In this document: in pieces, positions 21,109 to 29,981 of the stretch
Layout: the number at the start of each line of letters is the position of its first letter
Numbering within the stretch: position 1 is the stretch's first letter
DNA from: Maridesulfovibrio sp.
Lineage (GTDB): Bacteria; Desulfobacterota; Desulfovibrionia; Desulfovibrionales; Desulfovibrionaceae
Reading direction: 5' to 3'
NCBI RefSeq assembly: GCF_963676065.1
Contig: NZ_OY780933.1
Location: 124,001 to 188,000 of the forward strand
DNA length: 64,000 nucleotides
The notes under the pieces: model-generated
What the model was told of the DNA's origin: nothing
Database searches by the model: none
What the model saw: only the letters and a program-made list of their open reading frames with translations
Made by a program: the position numbers and the translations under genes

Positions 21109-22647
21109 TTACTTAGGCATAACTGCCCAGTCAGGGAGAACACTTAAATCAATGCCCCAAAGGAACGGAAGCGCATAGACCACTGATGCTGTGATCAGAA
21201 TAGCGCCGATAATGTTCAGCCAGAAACCTGCCGAAGCCATCTGTTTGATGGAAACGCAACCGGACCCAAAGACAACCGCGTTCGGCGGAGTCGCAACCGG
21301 GAGCATGAACGCAAAGGATGCAGCTACACAGGCACTAACAATAGTGGCAAAAGGATGAACGCCCATAGCGATTGCCGCACTGCCCATAATTGGTACAAGC
21401 AGGGTCGCAGTGGCGGTGTTGGAGGTTATTTCGGTCAGGAAGATGGTGATAAGTACCACGATAGCGACAAAGGCCAGAATGGACAGGCCGTCGAGCATGG
21501 TCAATCTGGAAGCGATAAAGGTCGCCAGTCCGGTTTTGGAAAAACCATTGGCAATCGCCAGACCACCACCGAAGAGCAGAATTACGTCCCAGGGAATTTT
21601 TACCGCTGTTTTCCAATCCAGCAGGAATTCGCCTTTTTTAAAGTTGGTAGGAATGGCGAAGAGAATCAAAGCGCCGAGAATACCGATAGTAGCATCATGA
21701 ATATGACCGAAGTTAGGCCACATATCCTGAATAAAAACCATCTTTTTCAGAAAGCCTCGGGATAACCAGAAAGCGGCTACGAAGCAACCTACGGTAACAA
21801 TGTATTTCTCTTCCTTGGACATGGGTCCGAGAGCAGCAATTTCTCTATCGATAATCGCTTCACCACCGGCAAGTTCCAGCCCTTTGGACGGGAACAAAAC
21901 CTTGGTCAGAATCCACCATGATGCGCCGATCATAATTGTTGCTAGGGGAACGCCGTAAAGCATCCACTGACCGAATCCAATCTGTACGCCGTACATTTTG
22001 TCGACCATACCGACCATTACTGTGTTCGGAGGAGTACCGATAATTGTACCGACACCACCCATGGAAGCAGCATAGGCGATACCGAGCATAAGACACTTCC
22101 CGAAGTTTGATTCAGGTCCGGAATTGGCACAGGCTTGAAGGTCTTTGGAATCAAAACCGGTGGCCTGCTGGATAACGGCCAAACCGATGGGCACCATCAT
22201 CATTGTTGTTGCAGTGTTGGAAACCCACATGGAAAGAAAGCCGGTGGCGATCATAAATCCAAGGATCATGCGACCCGGGCTGGTTCCAACTGATTTGATT
22301 GTGTGCAGGGCGATGCGCCGGTGCAGGTTCCACCTTTCCATGGTTACGGCAAGAAAAAAACCGCCCATGAACAGATAGATAAGATGGTTTGCATAAGGCG
22401 CACAGGCCGCGTTGGATTTCATTACACCAAGAAGCGGAAAAAGCGCGATGGGCATCAGAGAAGTCGCGGGAATGGGAATTGCTTCAGTAATCCACCAGAT
22501 AGCCATCAGGGCTGTAACCGCAGCAACTTTCCATGCTGCCGGTTCCATGCCTGACGGGGCTGGCATAAAAAACATGATCAGAAAAACTATCGGTCCCAGG
22601 AAAAAACCGATTCTACGTCCGTTACCACTATCTTGTTGATCGCTCAT
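21109..22647 (-). CDS. DASS-family (SLC13) sodium-coupled dicarboxylate/anion carrier
   Basis: This 512-residue polytopic inner-membrane protein is mostly hydrophobic helices. Two Ser-Asn-Thr signatures, VSNTATTMMM and ITSNTATATLL, form the substrate and sodium sites known from the VcINDY-type carriers. Known substrates of the family are succinate, fumarate, malate, citrate or sulfate. The position directly downstream of malic enzyme, fumarase and fumarate reductase argues for a C4-dicarboxylate. Sulfate cannot be excluded in a sulfate reducer. GAGGG lies upstream of the ATG. Confidence 0.9.
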   Translation of the reverse strand: MSDQQDSGNGRRIGFFLGPIVFLIMFFMPAPSGMEPAAWKVAAVTALMAIWWITEAIPIPATSLMPIALFPLLGVMKSNAACAPYANHLIYLFMGGFFLAVTMERWNLHRRIALHTIKSVGTSPGRMILGFMIATGFLSMWVSNTATTMMMVPIGLAVIQQATGFDSKDLQACANSGPESNFGKCLMLGIAYAASMGGVGTIIGTPPNTVMVGMVDKMYGVQIGFGQWMLYGVPLATIMIGASWWILTKVLFPSKGLELAGGEAIIDREIAALGPMSKEEKYIVTVGCFVAAFWLSRGFLKKMVFIQDMWPNFGHIHDATIGILGALILFAIPTNFKKGEFLLDWKTAVKIPWDVILLFGGGLAIANGFSKTGLATFIASRLTMLDGLSILAFVAIVVLITIFLTEITSNTATATLLVPIMGSAAIAMGVHPFATIVSACVAASFAFMLPVATPPNAVVFGSGCVSIKQMASAGFWLNIIGAILITASVVYALPFLWGIDLSVLPDWAVMPK

Positions 22648-22808
22648 AGTCCCTCACTTGAGCTTGTGGCGTTCTTACAGAAAAATGTTTCCCTCCGCCC
22701 CGTCAATGCAATAAACATAAAACGGGTTGTCAGCGCATCGAAAAAACACCTGCCGGATCCGCAAGAACCGCCGATACTTTACATACAGGACCTCATCACC
22801 AGTTTGTA

Positions 22809-22838
22809 CCCTCCCGGTCCCCCACAGGACCGGGAGGG
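22809..22838. other. 12-bp perfect hairpin between malic enzyme and the DASS carrier
   Basis: CCCTCCCGGTCC pairs with GGACCGGGAGGG around CCCACA. It starts 32 bases after the malic enzyme stop on the minus strand and lies in the 223-base gap before the carrier. No T-run follows, so it looks more like an RNA-stability or partial-termination element than a classical terminator. No gene is seen in the gap. Confidence 0.6.
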
Positions 22839-22870
22839 GGAATTCTCAACTAAGAACCCGTACTCCCCGA

Positions 22871-24190
22871 CTAGCTGTCGAGATCGTAGGTATTACCGAA
22901 TGCGGAAACACGTTTTCTGGAAGCAGCCAGACGTTCGCGCAATTCCTTCTTGTATTCTTCAATATCGATTTTTTTACGGGCCACACCGGTATCCATTGCA
23001 GCCTGTGCAACAGCGGCGGACTCCCATTCAATCAAACGCAGGTCGAGCGGTTTGGGAATGATGTAATCGATACCGAATTCCAATTTATCAACGCCGTAAG
23101 CTTCGCATACGTAATCCGGAGCCGGCTCTTTTGCCAAAGCGGCAAGTGCATTTGCTGCAGCGATCTTCATTTCTTCATTGATAGCGCTGGCATTTACATC
23201 CAGAGCTCCTCTAAAAATGAAGGGGAAACCGAGAACATTGTTAATCTGATTGGGGTAGTCGGAACGTCCGGTACCCATGATGGCATCAGGACGGGCTTCC
23301 TTGGCATCGGTGTAGGAGATTTCAGGATCAGGGTTCGCGCAGGCGAAGATGATGGGGGAATCGGCCATGGATTTGACCATTTCCTTAGTCACCATTCCCT
23401 TTACAGAAAGGCCGAGGAACAGGTCAGCGCCTTTCATTGCGTCTGCGAGATCCTTGTATTCTTTATCTGTGGCGAACTGGAGCTTCTGGTCGTTGAGACC
23501 TTCACGGCTCTTGTTGATATGTCCGCGGGAGTCGAACATCGCCACGTTTTCACGCTTAATGCCCAGAGACATATAGAAATTGGTACAGGCAACAGCGGCT
23601 GCACCTGCGCCGGAAACAACCAAACGCATATCTTCAATTTTTTTACCTGCAATTTCAGCTGCGTTGATCAGCCCTGCGCCGGAAATAATGGCGGTACCGT
23701 GCTGATCATCGTGAAAAACAGGAATGTTCATTTCTTTCTTGAGCTTTTCTTCGATGTAGAAGCATTCGGGAGCCTTGATGTCTTCAAGGTTGATTCCGCC
23801 GAAAGTGGGCTCAAGGGCTTTTACTATATCGCAGAGTTCGTCAGGATCGGTAACGTCAAGGTTGATATCGTAAACGTCTACGTCGGCGAAGACCTTGAAG
23901 AGTACGCCTTTACCTTCCATAACCGGTTTACCGGCTTCAGGACCGATATTACCGAGACCGAGAACAGCGGTTCCGTTGGATACAACGCCGACAAGGTTTC
24001 CACGACCGGTATAGAGATAGGATTTTTCTTTATCTTCCGCGATTTCCATGCAGGCTTCAGCAACTCCCGGACTATAAGCCATAGAAAGGTCTTTCTGGGA
24101 ATTGCAGGGTTTTACCGGAACAACTTCAACTTTACCCCTTCTACCTTTGGAATGGTAATCGAGGGCTTCCTGCCTAGTGAACAAAGCCAT
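22871..24190 (-). CDS. Malic enzyme (malate to pyruvate, decarboxylating)
   Basis: This is 439 residues from the ATG at 24190, which has AAAGGAG upstream; the frame extends nine codons further without a binding site. It is the short bacterial form. [15 protein letters not shown] and the metal/substrate region [19 protein letters not shown] are followed by [10 protein letters not shown] and the dinucleotide-binding [10 protein letters not shown]. It oxidises malate to pyruvate and CO2 with NAD or NADP; the choice is not settled here. It lies directly after the two fumarase genes and supplies pyruvate to the downstream PFOR. Confidence 0.95.
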   Translation of the reverse strand: MALFTRQEALDYHSKGRRGKVEVVPVKPCNSQKDLSMAYSPGVAEACMEIAEDKEKSYLYTGRGNLVGVVSNGTAVLGLGNIGPEAGKPVMEGKGVLFKVFADVDVYDINLDVTDPDELCDIVKALEPTFGGINLEDIKAPECFYIEEKLKKEMNIPVFHDDQHGTAIISGAGLINAAEIAGKKIEDMRLVVSGAGAAAVACTNFYMSLGIKRENVAMFDSRGHINKSREGLNDQKLQFATDKEYKDLADAMKGADLFLGLSVKGMVTKEMVKSMADSPIIFACANPDPEISYTDAKEARPDAIMGTGRSDYPNQINNVLGFPFIFRGALDVNASAINEEMKIAAANALAALAKEPAPDYVCEAYGVDKLEFGIDYIIPKPLDLRLIEWESAAVAQAAMDTGVARKKIDIEEYKKELRERLAASRKRVSAFGNTYDLDS

Positions 24191-24228
24191 AATTTTCTCC
24201 TTTATTATCGGTTGCAACTATCCGACGT

Positions 24229-24786
24229 TTATTCAAGACCTGCCGCTTTGCGATCAGGTACAGCGTACAATTCGCCACCGTGGGTATCATTAATGACCAG
24301 CAGGGGAAAATCCTCGACTGTCAGTTCACGAATGGCTTCGGGACCAAGTTCATCAAAAGCGATAACTTTCGCTTCCTTGATGCACATGGAAAGCAGAGCA
24401 CCGGCACCTCCGGTAGCTCCGAAATAGACGGCTTTATGATCCTTCAGGGCCTGCTTGACCTCATCGCTGCGTTTGCCCTTGCCGATGCTGGCTTTCTGAC
24501 CGAGGCTGTGCAAACGGGGGGCGTAACTGTCCATGCGATAACTTGTGGTCGGCCCGGCGGAACCAATGGGTCTGCCCGGAGGCGCCGGACTGGGCCCCAC
24601 GTAATAAACCACGGAACCTTTCAGTTCAAAAGGAAGCTCCGCGCCTTTATCAAGCAGGTCACAAAGTCTCTTGTGGGCAGCATCGCGGGCGGTGTAAATG
24701 GTTCCGGTCAGTTTGACCACATCTCCGGCCTTGAGCTGAACCATATCTTCATCAGTAAGCGGGGTGGTAAGTTTGTATTCAGCCAT
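24229..24786 (-). CDS. Class I fumarate hydratase, beta subunit
   Basis: This 185-residue protein is the C-terminal half of class I (iron-sulfur) fumarase, made as a separate subunit. LKAGDVVKLTGTIYTARDAAHKRL and YVGPSPAPPGRPIGSAGPTTSYRMD are typical of the tartrate dehydratase/fumarase beta domain. The ATG at 24786 shares one base with the alpha-subunit stop (TAATG) and has GGAGGTGG just upstream, which fixes the start and shows translational coupling. The complex hydrates fumarate to malate. Tartrate dehydratase is the alternative, but the neighbours favour fumarase. Confidence 0.93.
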   Translation of the reverse strand: MAEYKLTTPLTDEDMVQLKAGDVVKLTGTIYTARDAAHKRLCDLLDKGAELPFELKGSVVYYVGPSPAPPGRPIGSAGPTTSYRMDSYAPRLHSLGQKASIGKGKRSDEVKQALKDHKAVYFGATGGAGALLSMCIKEAKVIAFDELGPEAIRELTVEDFPLLVINDTHGGELYAVPDRKAAGLE

Positions 24787-25625
24787 TAGAGTTCCACCTC
24801 CTCGTGCCTTGAAGAATGGCACTGGATGTTTACCGCCAGCGGCAGGGACGCAATGTGGCAGGGACGCATTTCAATCTTCACATCAAAGACAGTGGTCTTA
24901 CCGCCCAGTCCCATGGGACCGATACCGAGCTTATTGAGATCTTCCATGAGCTCGGCTTCCAGTTTGGCGATTTCCGGATCAGGATGCGGCTCGCCCACTT
25001 TGCGCATGAGTGATTTTTTAGCCAGCAGCGCGGAATACTCGAAAGTTCCGCCCACGCCGATACCGACCATGGTCGGGGGGCAGGGGTTGGGTCCGGCTTC
25101 GGCAACACGCTCGATGACGAATTTCTTGATTCCTTCCCAGCCCTGTGCAGGAGCTAGCATGGTCACCCGGCTCATATTTTCCGAGCCGCCGCCTTTGGCC
25201 ATGAAAGTGATTTTGATCTTATCACCGGGGACGATATCAAAATGTACGATGGCCGGAGTATTGTCCTTCGTATTAGCCCTGGTCAGAGGATCACAGGAGG
25301 ATTTACGCAAGAAGCCCTCTTCGTAACCCTTGCGGGTTCCTTCATTGATGGCGTCGCGGATGTTCATACCTTCCACCCGCACATCCTCGCCCATTTCAAC
25401 TATGAATACGGCCAGTCCGGTATCCTGACAGAGCGGCAGACCGGATTCTGCGGCCAGTTCCCAGTTTTCCTTAATCTGCCTGAAAACTTCCTTGGCTGCT
25501 GGGGAGTCCTCAGCGGCGGCGCATTCTTCAAAGCGCTTTTTCACGTCTTCGGGCAGGTAGCGGTTCGCGCTTACGCACATCTTTGCCACAGCATCGATAA
25601 CCTGTTCAGCTTTAACGGTACGCAT
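24786..25625 (-). CDS. Class I fumarate hydratase, alpha subunit
   Basis: This 279-residue N-terminal-type subunit should carry the oxygen-sensitive [4Fe-4S] cluster. LPLCQDTGLAVFIVEMGED supplies one cysteine, FLRKSSCDPLTRANTKDNTP another, and ANPCPP-like GPNPCPPTMVGIGVGGTFE a third. FMAKGGGSENMSR is the usual glycine-rich motif. It lies three bases after frdB and overlaps the beta gene by one base, so frdCAB and fumarase form one tight transcriptional unit. Confidence 0.94.
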   Translation of the reverse strand: MRTVKAEQVIDAVAKMCVSANRYLPEDVKKRFEECAAAEDSPAAKEVFRQIKENWELAAESGLPLCQDTGLAVFIVEMGEDVRVEGMNIRDAINEGTRKGYEEGFLRKSSCDPLTRANTKDNTPAIVHFDIVPGDKIKITFMAKGGGSENMSRVTMLAPAQGWEGIKKFVIERVAEAGPNPCPPTMVGIGVGGTFEYSALLAKKSLMRKVGEPHPDPEIAKLEAELMEDLNKLGIGPMGLGGKTTVFDVKIEMRPCHIASLPLAVNIQCHSSRHEEVEL

Positions 25626-25628
25626 AGA

Positions 25629-26366
25629 TTACTTCCTGAATATTTCCTTGATTGCGGTTATGCCCATCTTGCGGCGCAGGAAACCAAGCTGGTTCTGCAG
25701 CGGCAGATTCTTGGGGCAGACATCTTCGCAGCCGAGAAGGCCCATGCAGCCGAAGATACCTTCATCATTACCGATAATTTCAAAGTAATCGCGGTCGGTA
25801 CGCTGATCGCGGGGATCGACTACGAAGCGGGCAACACGGTTCAAGGATGCAGCACCGAGAAAGTCATCACGAAGGCGTGCGGTACCGCAAGCGGCTACGC
25901 AGCAGCCGCATTCAATGCAGCGTTCCAATTCGTAAATCTGTTCGGCCACCTCATTTTCCATACGCTCTTCAAGGGCGTTGGGGTCAAAGGTCTTATTCGT
26001 GTGAATCCATGATTCAGTGGTCTGGTACATTTCCCTGAACCAGGAACCGGTATCAACTGAAAGGTCTCCGATCAGCCGATATACAGGCAGGGGCAGCAGG
26101 GTAATCTGTTCCGGGAGGTCCACGGTTTTGGTCTGGCAGGCCAGACGGGGTCTGCCGTTTACCACCATGGCGCAGGCTCCGCAGATACCGGCGCGGCAGC
26201 AGAAGTCAAAAATCAGGCCGGGGTCCTGTTCTTCGCGCAGACGGTTCAGCGCGATGAACAGGGTCATGTTCTCGGTTTCATCCAGCACAAAAGTCTGCAT
26301 GTGCGGAACCGACCCCTTATCCTGAGGATTATAGCGGAATATATCAAATTCGAGTTGTCTGCTCAT
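25629..26366 (-). CDS. frdB: Fumarate reductase iron-sulfur subunit
   Basis: This 245-residue electron-transfer subunit has three clusters visible. The [2Fe-2S] ligands are in FCCRAGICGACAMVVNG, the [4Fe-4S] ligands in CIECGCCVAACG, and the [3Fe-4S] ligands in CMGLLGCEDVCPKNLP. It links the membrane quinone-binding cytochrome b to the flavin subunit, on the cytoplasmic face. The order C-A-B and sequence style match the Wolinella-type fumarate reductases. Direction (fumarate reduction or succinate oxidation) cannot be read from the sequence. Confidence 0.95.
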   Translation of the reverse strand: MSRQLEFDIFRYNPQDKGSVPHMQTFVLDETENMTLFIALNRLREEQDPGLIFDFCCRAGICGACAMVVNGRPRLACQTKTVDLPEQITLLPLPVYRLIGDLSVDTGSWFREMYQTTESWIHTNKTFDPNALEERMENEVAEQIYELERCIECGCCVAACGTARLRDDFLGAASLNRVARFVVDPRDQRTDRDYFEIIGNDEGIFGCMGLLGCEDVCPKNLPLQNQLGFLRRKMGITAIKEIFRK

Positions 26367-26386
26367 TTTAATATCCTTGTCAGGGG

Positions 26387-28240
26387 TTATTTCTTGATCA
26401 TTTTGGCTTCAATTTCAGCCTTGTCGGCTTCGATAATGGAACCGCCGCCGTACCCACGGTCTCCCGGAGGAATTTCATATCCCGGGGTGGCATCTTCGTA
26501 CTTGAGTTCCGGCATATCCGCGCCCACGGGCCAGTAAGCCAGAGTTCTGTTCAGCCATTCCTTGTCATTACGTGCGGTGTAATCCTCACGGTTATGGGAA
26601 CCACGGCTTTCAGTACGTTCAAGAGCGGCCTTGGCAATACACAGGCCAAGTTTGACCTGACCTTCGATCTTAAGGGCCGCGGCCAGTTCGTGGTTAGCGC
26701 CCAGACCATCCGAGACAAGACCGACTTTACGGGCCTTATCAAGGGTACCCTGCAGGGTTTCAATACATTTAGTAAGACCTTCCTCGTTCCTGAAGACAAA
26801 ACAGCCGTCCATGAGGGCGTCCTGCATTTCTTCGCGGACTTTGTAGACATTCTCCTTACCGTTTGCACCGCTGCGCAGGTTCTCAATGCGATCCTGCTGC
26901 TTGCGCACTGCGTCCGCTACAAGGGAAGTCTTGAAGTCGGTTTCATATCCTTTAAGGAATTCAACAATCTTGGCCCCGATAATGCCGCCGGCCACAACAG
27001 TTTCAGCAAGTGAATTACCGCCGAGACGGTTAAAGCCGTGCATATCCCAGCAGGCCGCTTCCCCGGCGGAGAAGAGTCCCTTCATGCCGTAGACCGCACC
27101 ATCTTTATTGGTACGCACGCCGGCCATTGTGTAATGCTGGGTCGGACGAACCGGTATGAGCTGTGTACGGGGATCAACACCCAGAAAATGATGACAGATT
27201 TCATCAACTTCGCGGAGTTTGGTGGAGATGTGCTTATCTCCCAGATGACGGATATCCAGCCAGAGATGTTCACCGTAAGCGGATTTCACACCCTTGCCCT
27301 GACGCATGTGATGGGTCATCCAGCGGGAGACAACATCACGGGAGGCCAGTTCGGCTTTTTCCGGTTCGTAGATATTCATGAACCGTTCTTCGTTCACATC
27401 GAGCAGGGTTCCGCCGTCACCGCGGCAACCTTCGGTCACCAGAATGTCAGTCGGTACGATGCCTGTGGGATGAAACTGAATGGCTTCCGGGTTACCGATG
27501 GGGACAACTCCGGTGTCGTGGGCAAGTATATGCCCGCCGCCATCACAGATCACCGCGTTTGTTGTTGCCTTGTAAATTCGCCCGAAACCGCCTGTGCAAA
27601 TGGATGTGGCCTTGGACAGAAACACTTCCAGCTCGCCTGTGCGCAGACAGCGGACAACCGCACCGGTGCATTTATCCCCGTCATGAATGAGGGAGACTGC
27701 TTCCTTACGGTCAAAAACATTAATTCCGAGTTCGGCACAGCGGTTATCCATAGTACACATAACTGCGTGTCCGGTTCCATCAGAAGTATAGCAGGTACGC
27801 CATTTAGCGGTACCGCCGAAGGATCTGGCGGTAATCAAGCCGCGTTTTTCCTCTTTCTCTTCTTTTTCAAATTTCTCGCCACCTTTGAAATAGAAGGATT
27901 TACCGGGAACAACACGGTTCCAGGGCACACCCCAGTGAGCCAACCTGCGCATCTCGATGGGTGCGGCGTCAGCGAACAGACGGGCCACTTCCTGGTCACA
28001 ACCCCAGTCGGAACCGCGAACAGTGTCGCCGAAATGGACGTCTACATTGTCTCCCTCACCCTTGACGCAGTTGCCCAGCGCGGCCTGCATGCCGCCCTGT
28101 GCTGCCGAGGAATGAGACCGGCGCGCCGGTACAATCGAGAGACAGATTACATCAAAACCTTCCTGGGCCGCCTCCACAGCCACGCGCTCGCCCGCGAGAC
28201 CAGCGCCGATAACAAGGAGATCAGAGTAATAAGTTTGCAT
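26387..28240 (-). CDS. frdA: Fumarate reductase flavoprotein subunit
   Basis: This 617-residue catalytic subunit has an N-terminal FAD-binding fold DLLVIGAGLAGERVAVEAA and the covalent flavin attachment site SHSSAAQGG, with the histidine at residue 43. The active-site segments QFHPTGIVPTDILVTEGCRGDGG and the FAD-domain HGFNRLGGNSLAE are intact. It interconverts fumarate and succinate in the cytoplasm. It lies between frdC and frdB with short gaps of 13 and 20 bases. The family also includes succinate dehydrogenases of the same architecture. Confidence 0.96.
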   Translation of the reverse strand: MQTYYSDLLVIGAGLAGERVAVEAAQEGFDVICLSIVPARRSHSSAAQGGMQAALGNCVKGEGDNVDVHFGDTVRGSDWGCDQEVARLFADAAPIEMRRLAHWGVPWNRVVPGKSFYFKGGEKFEKEEKEEKRGLITARSFGGTAKWRTCYTSDGTGHAVMCTMDNRCAELGINVFDRKEAVSLIHDGDKCTGAVVRCLRTGELEVFLSKATSICTGGFGRIYKATTNAVICDGGGHILAHDTGVVPIGNPEAIQFHPTGIVPTDILVTEGCRGDGGTLLDVNEERFMNIYEPEKAELASRDVVSRWMTHHMRQGKGVKSAYGEHLWLDIRHLGDKHISTKLREVDEICHHFLGVDPRTQLIPVRPTQHYTMAGVRTNKDGAVYGMKGLFSAGEAACWDMHGFNRLGGNSLAETVVAGGIIGAKIVEFLKGYETDFKTSLVADAVRKQQDRIENLRSGANGKENVYKVREEMQDALMDGCFVFRNEEGLTKCIETLQGTLDKARKVGLVSDGLGANHELAAALKIEGQVKLGLCIAKAALERTESRGSHNREDYTARNDKEWLNRTLAYWPVGADMPELKYEDATPGYEIPPGDRGYGGGSIIEADKAEIEAKMIKK

Positions 28241-28253
28241 TTATGAACCCCGT

Positions 28254-28901
28254 TTAACTTAAAGTGATGAACCTGATCAGGGTGATGATGCCGATGACCA
28301 TGAAGGTCGCGAAAAGAACTGATTCAAGCTTCTTAGCCTGCTTCCTGTTCTCTGTCCTGATGAATCCCCATTTAACACCTATGCGATAAAAACCGACGCT
28401 GACGTGAAGTTCAACGCAGGGCAGAAGCACCAGATAGAAATACATCCATCCGCCATCAGCTACACGGGCCGCCGACTTCGCGGCAGTAATAGGGAGGTCA
28501 TTGAGTACAACCCACATGTGGACGGCACCCATCACAAGGATGATCATTGCGGTCACAGCCTGAACAACCCAAAGCCATGTGTCACGATGCTTAAGCATCT
28601 GCGCATGCTGCAGTATGGTTGTCTGCCCTTCCGCACGGAAAGGCACCTTTCTGGCCGCCAGCACGAAATGTAGCAAAAAAACCAAGAAAATCAAAGGACC
28701 ACCGACCTGTGCCATGTACGTTGCCTCGAAAAAATAAGCAATGGCATTCATGATTTTCGGCGAAATAACAACCGAAGAAACCAGAATCATGTGACACCAC
28801 ATAAAAGCCACAAGTCCGGCACCGCTAAGCATCTGCAGCCAGTCCATGACAGCATCCCTCTTCCCCGGACGCGCCACGTGCATACTTACGTTTACAGCCA
28901 T
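28254..28901 (-). CDS. frdC: Fumarate reductase cytochrome b subunit
   Basis: This 215-residue integral membrane protein has five hydrophobic spans, as in the diheme Wolinella-type FrdC. Histidines suitable as heme ligands appear within or next to spans (MWCHMILV, LHFVLAAR, GAVHMWVVL, VELHVSVGFYR). It oxidises menaquinol and passes electrons to FrdB. GGAGG lies nine bases upstream of the ATG. It is the first gene of the fumarate block, and a long palindrome-rich region lies upstream. A small hairpin at 28917-28932 would fall in its leader. Confidence 0.92.
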   Translation of the reverse strand: MAVNVSMHVARPGKRDAVMDWLQMLSGAGLVAFMWCHMILVSSVVISPKIMNAIAYFFEATYMAQVGGPLIFLVFLLHFVLAARKVPFRAEGQTTILQHAQMLKHRDTWLWVVQAVTAMIILVMGAVHMWVVLNDLPITAAKSAARVADGGWMYFYLVLLPCVELHVSVGFYRIGVKWGFIRTENRKQAKKLESVLFATFMVIGIITLIRFITLS

Positions 28902-29025
28902 AACCTTCCTCCTTTAACGGGATCTCTCCCGTATTAATGGATTACCAGCACTACCCCATCGATATTAGCGCCTTGGCAATTAGCCGACACCGGAAACAAA
29001 CCGGCGCCTTCACTTCCCATAAATT

Positions 29026-29048
29026 CCCCGGACCCAAAAACTCCGGGG
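29026..29048. other. Hairpin upstream of frdC
   Basis: CCCCGGA-CCCAAAAAC-TCCGGGG gives a 7-bp perfect stem with a 9-base loop, about 125 bases before frdC on the minus strand. It could be part of a long frd leader RNA. No T-tract follows. Confidence 0.4.
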
Positions 29049-29145
29049 CCGAGCTAAATACCCGGCTTAAAGGGCATAATCCCCGTTAAGGGGAATATTT
29101 TCGAGAACGGATAAAGGAATCTGTGCAATGAACACACTGAATTAA

Positions 29146-29167
29146 CCGTTACCGCATGCGGTAACGG
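29146..29167. promoter_or_regulatory. 22-bp perfect palindrome, candidate operator
   Basis: CCGTTACCGCA is followed directly by its exact complement TGCGGTAACGG, with no loop. Uninterrupted symmetry of this length fits a dimeric regulator site better than an RNA hairpin. It lies 245 bases upstream of the frdC start and 815 bases upstream of tetR. The binding protein is unknown; the neighbouring TetR regulator is one possibility. Confidence 0.55.
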
Positions 29168-29658
29168 GCTGTTTGTATAGCTGTAATTAAAGAGAGATAT
29201 AGTGGCGTCCGGACAGCGGCTTAACCCGTTGGATACGGAGAACGGCCCGGCAGAGGAATTAACAGAGGAAAAGATAACTGAACAATGCAAAAACAGGAAG
29301 AAAACCCGCTCCAGAAAACCATAACAGTCCTGAATACAGATCTCCCCAAACTCCGAAAAGGAAAGTCCCACCCCGCCTTTACCGGATATGTTTTGACTGA
29401 AAACTGGCACACATCCCCCGACACCCGAAGAGTCTGAGATACCAATCAGGCACCCATATTCATTCGGTGAGATTTTACATTAACCAGATCACAAAACCAT
29501 GAACTTACATTGTCAAATTTGCGGTCTAAACAGTGGACCGCTTCGGCATTTAGTTGTAATTGTTCTAACACTCCTTAATTGGCTGGTCAATCAATTTTGA
29601 AAAATTAATTGACAACTTCGTGATTTTTTGCACATGCTCAAAGTTATTACGAAACACT

Positions 29659-29671
29659 AAAAACGTGTTAC
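29659..29671. repeat. Copy 1 of a 13-bp direct repeat
   Basis: AAAAACGTGTTAC occurs here and again at 29883-29895, in the same orientation and 224 bases apart, both upstream of tetR. It could be a regulator half-site. Chance is possible in such AT-rich sequence. Confidence 0.35.
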
Positions 29672-29882
29672 TGGTTTAAAGTCATTTAAATTTAACATCT
29701 TACCTTTTTTGGCGACATAAAACGGTCTAATGAACATTTAAAACGGCCCCGGCTTTCTCTAAAAGTAAACTACTTATTAATCTTCAACCTTGTTAATTTT
29801 TCTGTTGAGTACTATTAAAAAATGTGGAACTCAGACTCTGGCTTCCGCAGAGGTTCTCAAGCCGACCATAGGTGCGTAGGCG

Positions 29883-29895
29883 AAAAACGTGTTAC
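29883..29895. repeat. Copy 2 of a 13-bp direct repeat
   Basis: This is the second AAAAACGTGTTAC, 87 bases before the tetR start, where an operator or promoter element would be expected. Confidence 0.35.
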
Positions 29896-29981
29896 CCGGC
29901 TAAATTTTTCCGGTAGCCGCCTATTTGCATAATTCCAGAAGTGAGCACCTGTTTCTGTGACCACCCAACAACGGAGTCCAC

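Larger units (their letters stand above)
28902..29981. other. 1.08-kb gene-free region between divergent frdC and tetR
   Basis: No frame here has a convincing start, binding site or recognisable protein; two minus-strand frames at 29054-29410 and 29221-29445 look random. The region holds several inverted repeats: ACGGGA/TCCCGT at 28917-28932, CCCCGGA/TCCGGGG at 29026-29048, CCCC/GGGG at 29081-29093, a 22-bp perfect palindrome at 29146-29167, and GCGGTC/GACCGC at 29521-29541. The right half is very AT-rich and must contain the tetR promoter. The 13-mer AAAAACGTGTTAC occurs at 29659 and 29883. Confidence 0.7.

Noticed and set aside
29054..29410. Minus-strand 118-codon frame in the frdC-tetR gap
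   Set aside because: No ribosome binding site, no recognisable domain, low-quality composition and it crosses several inverted repeats including the 22-bp palindrome.
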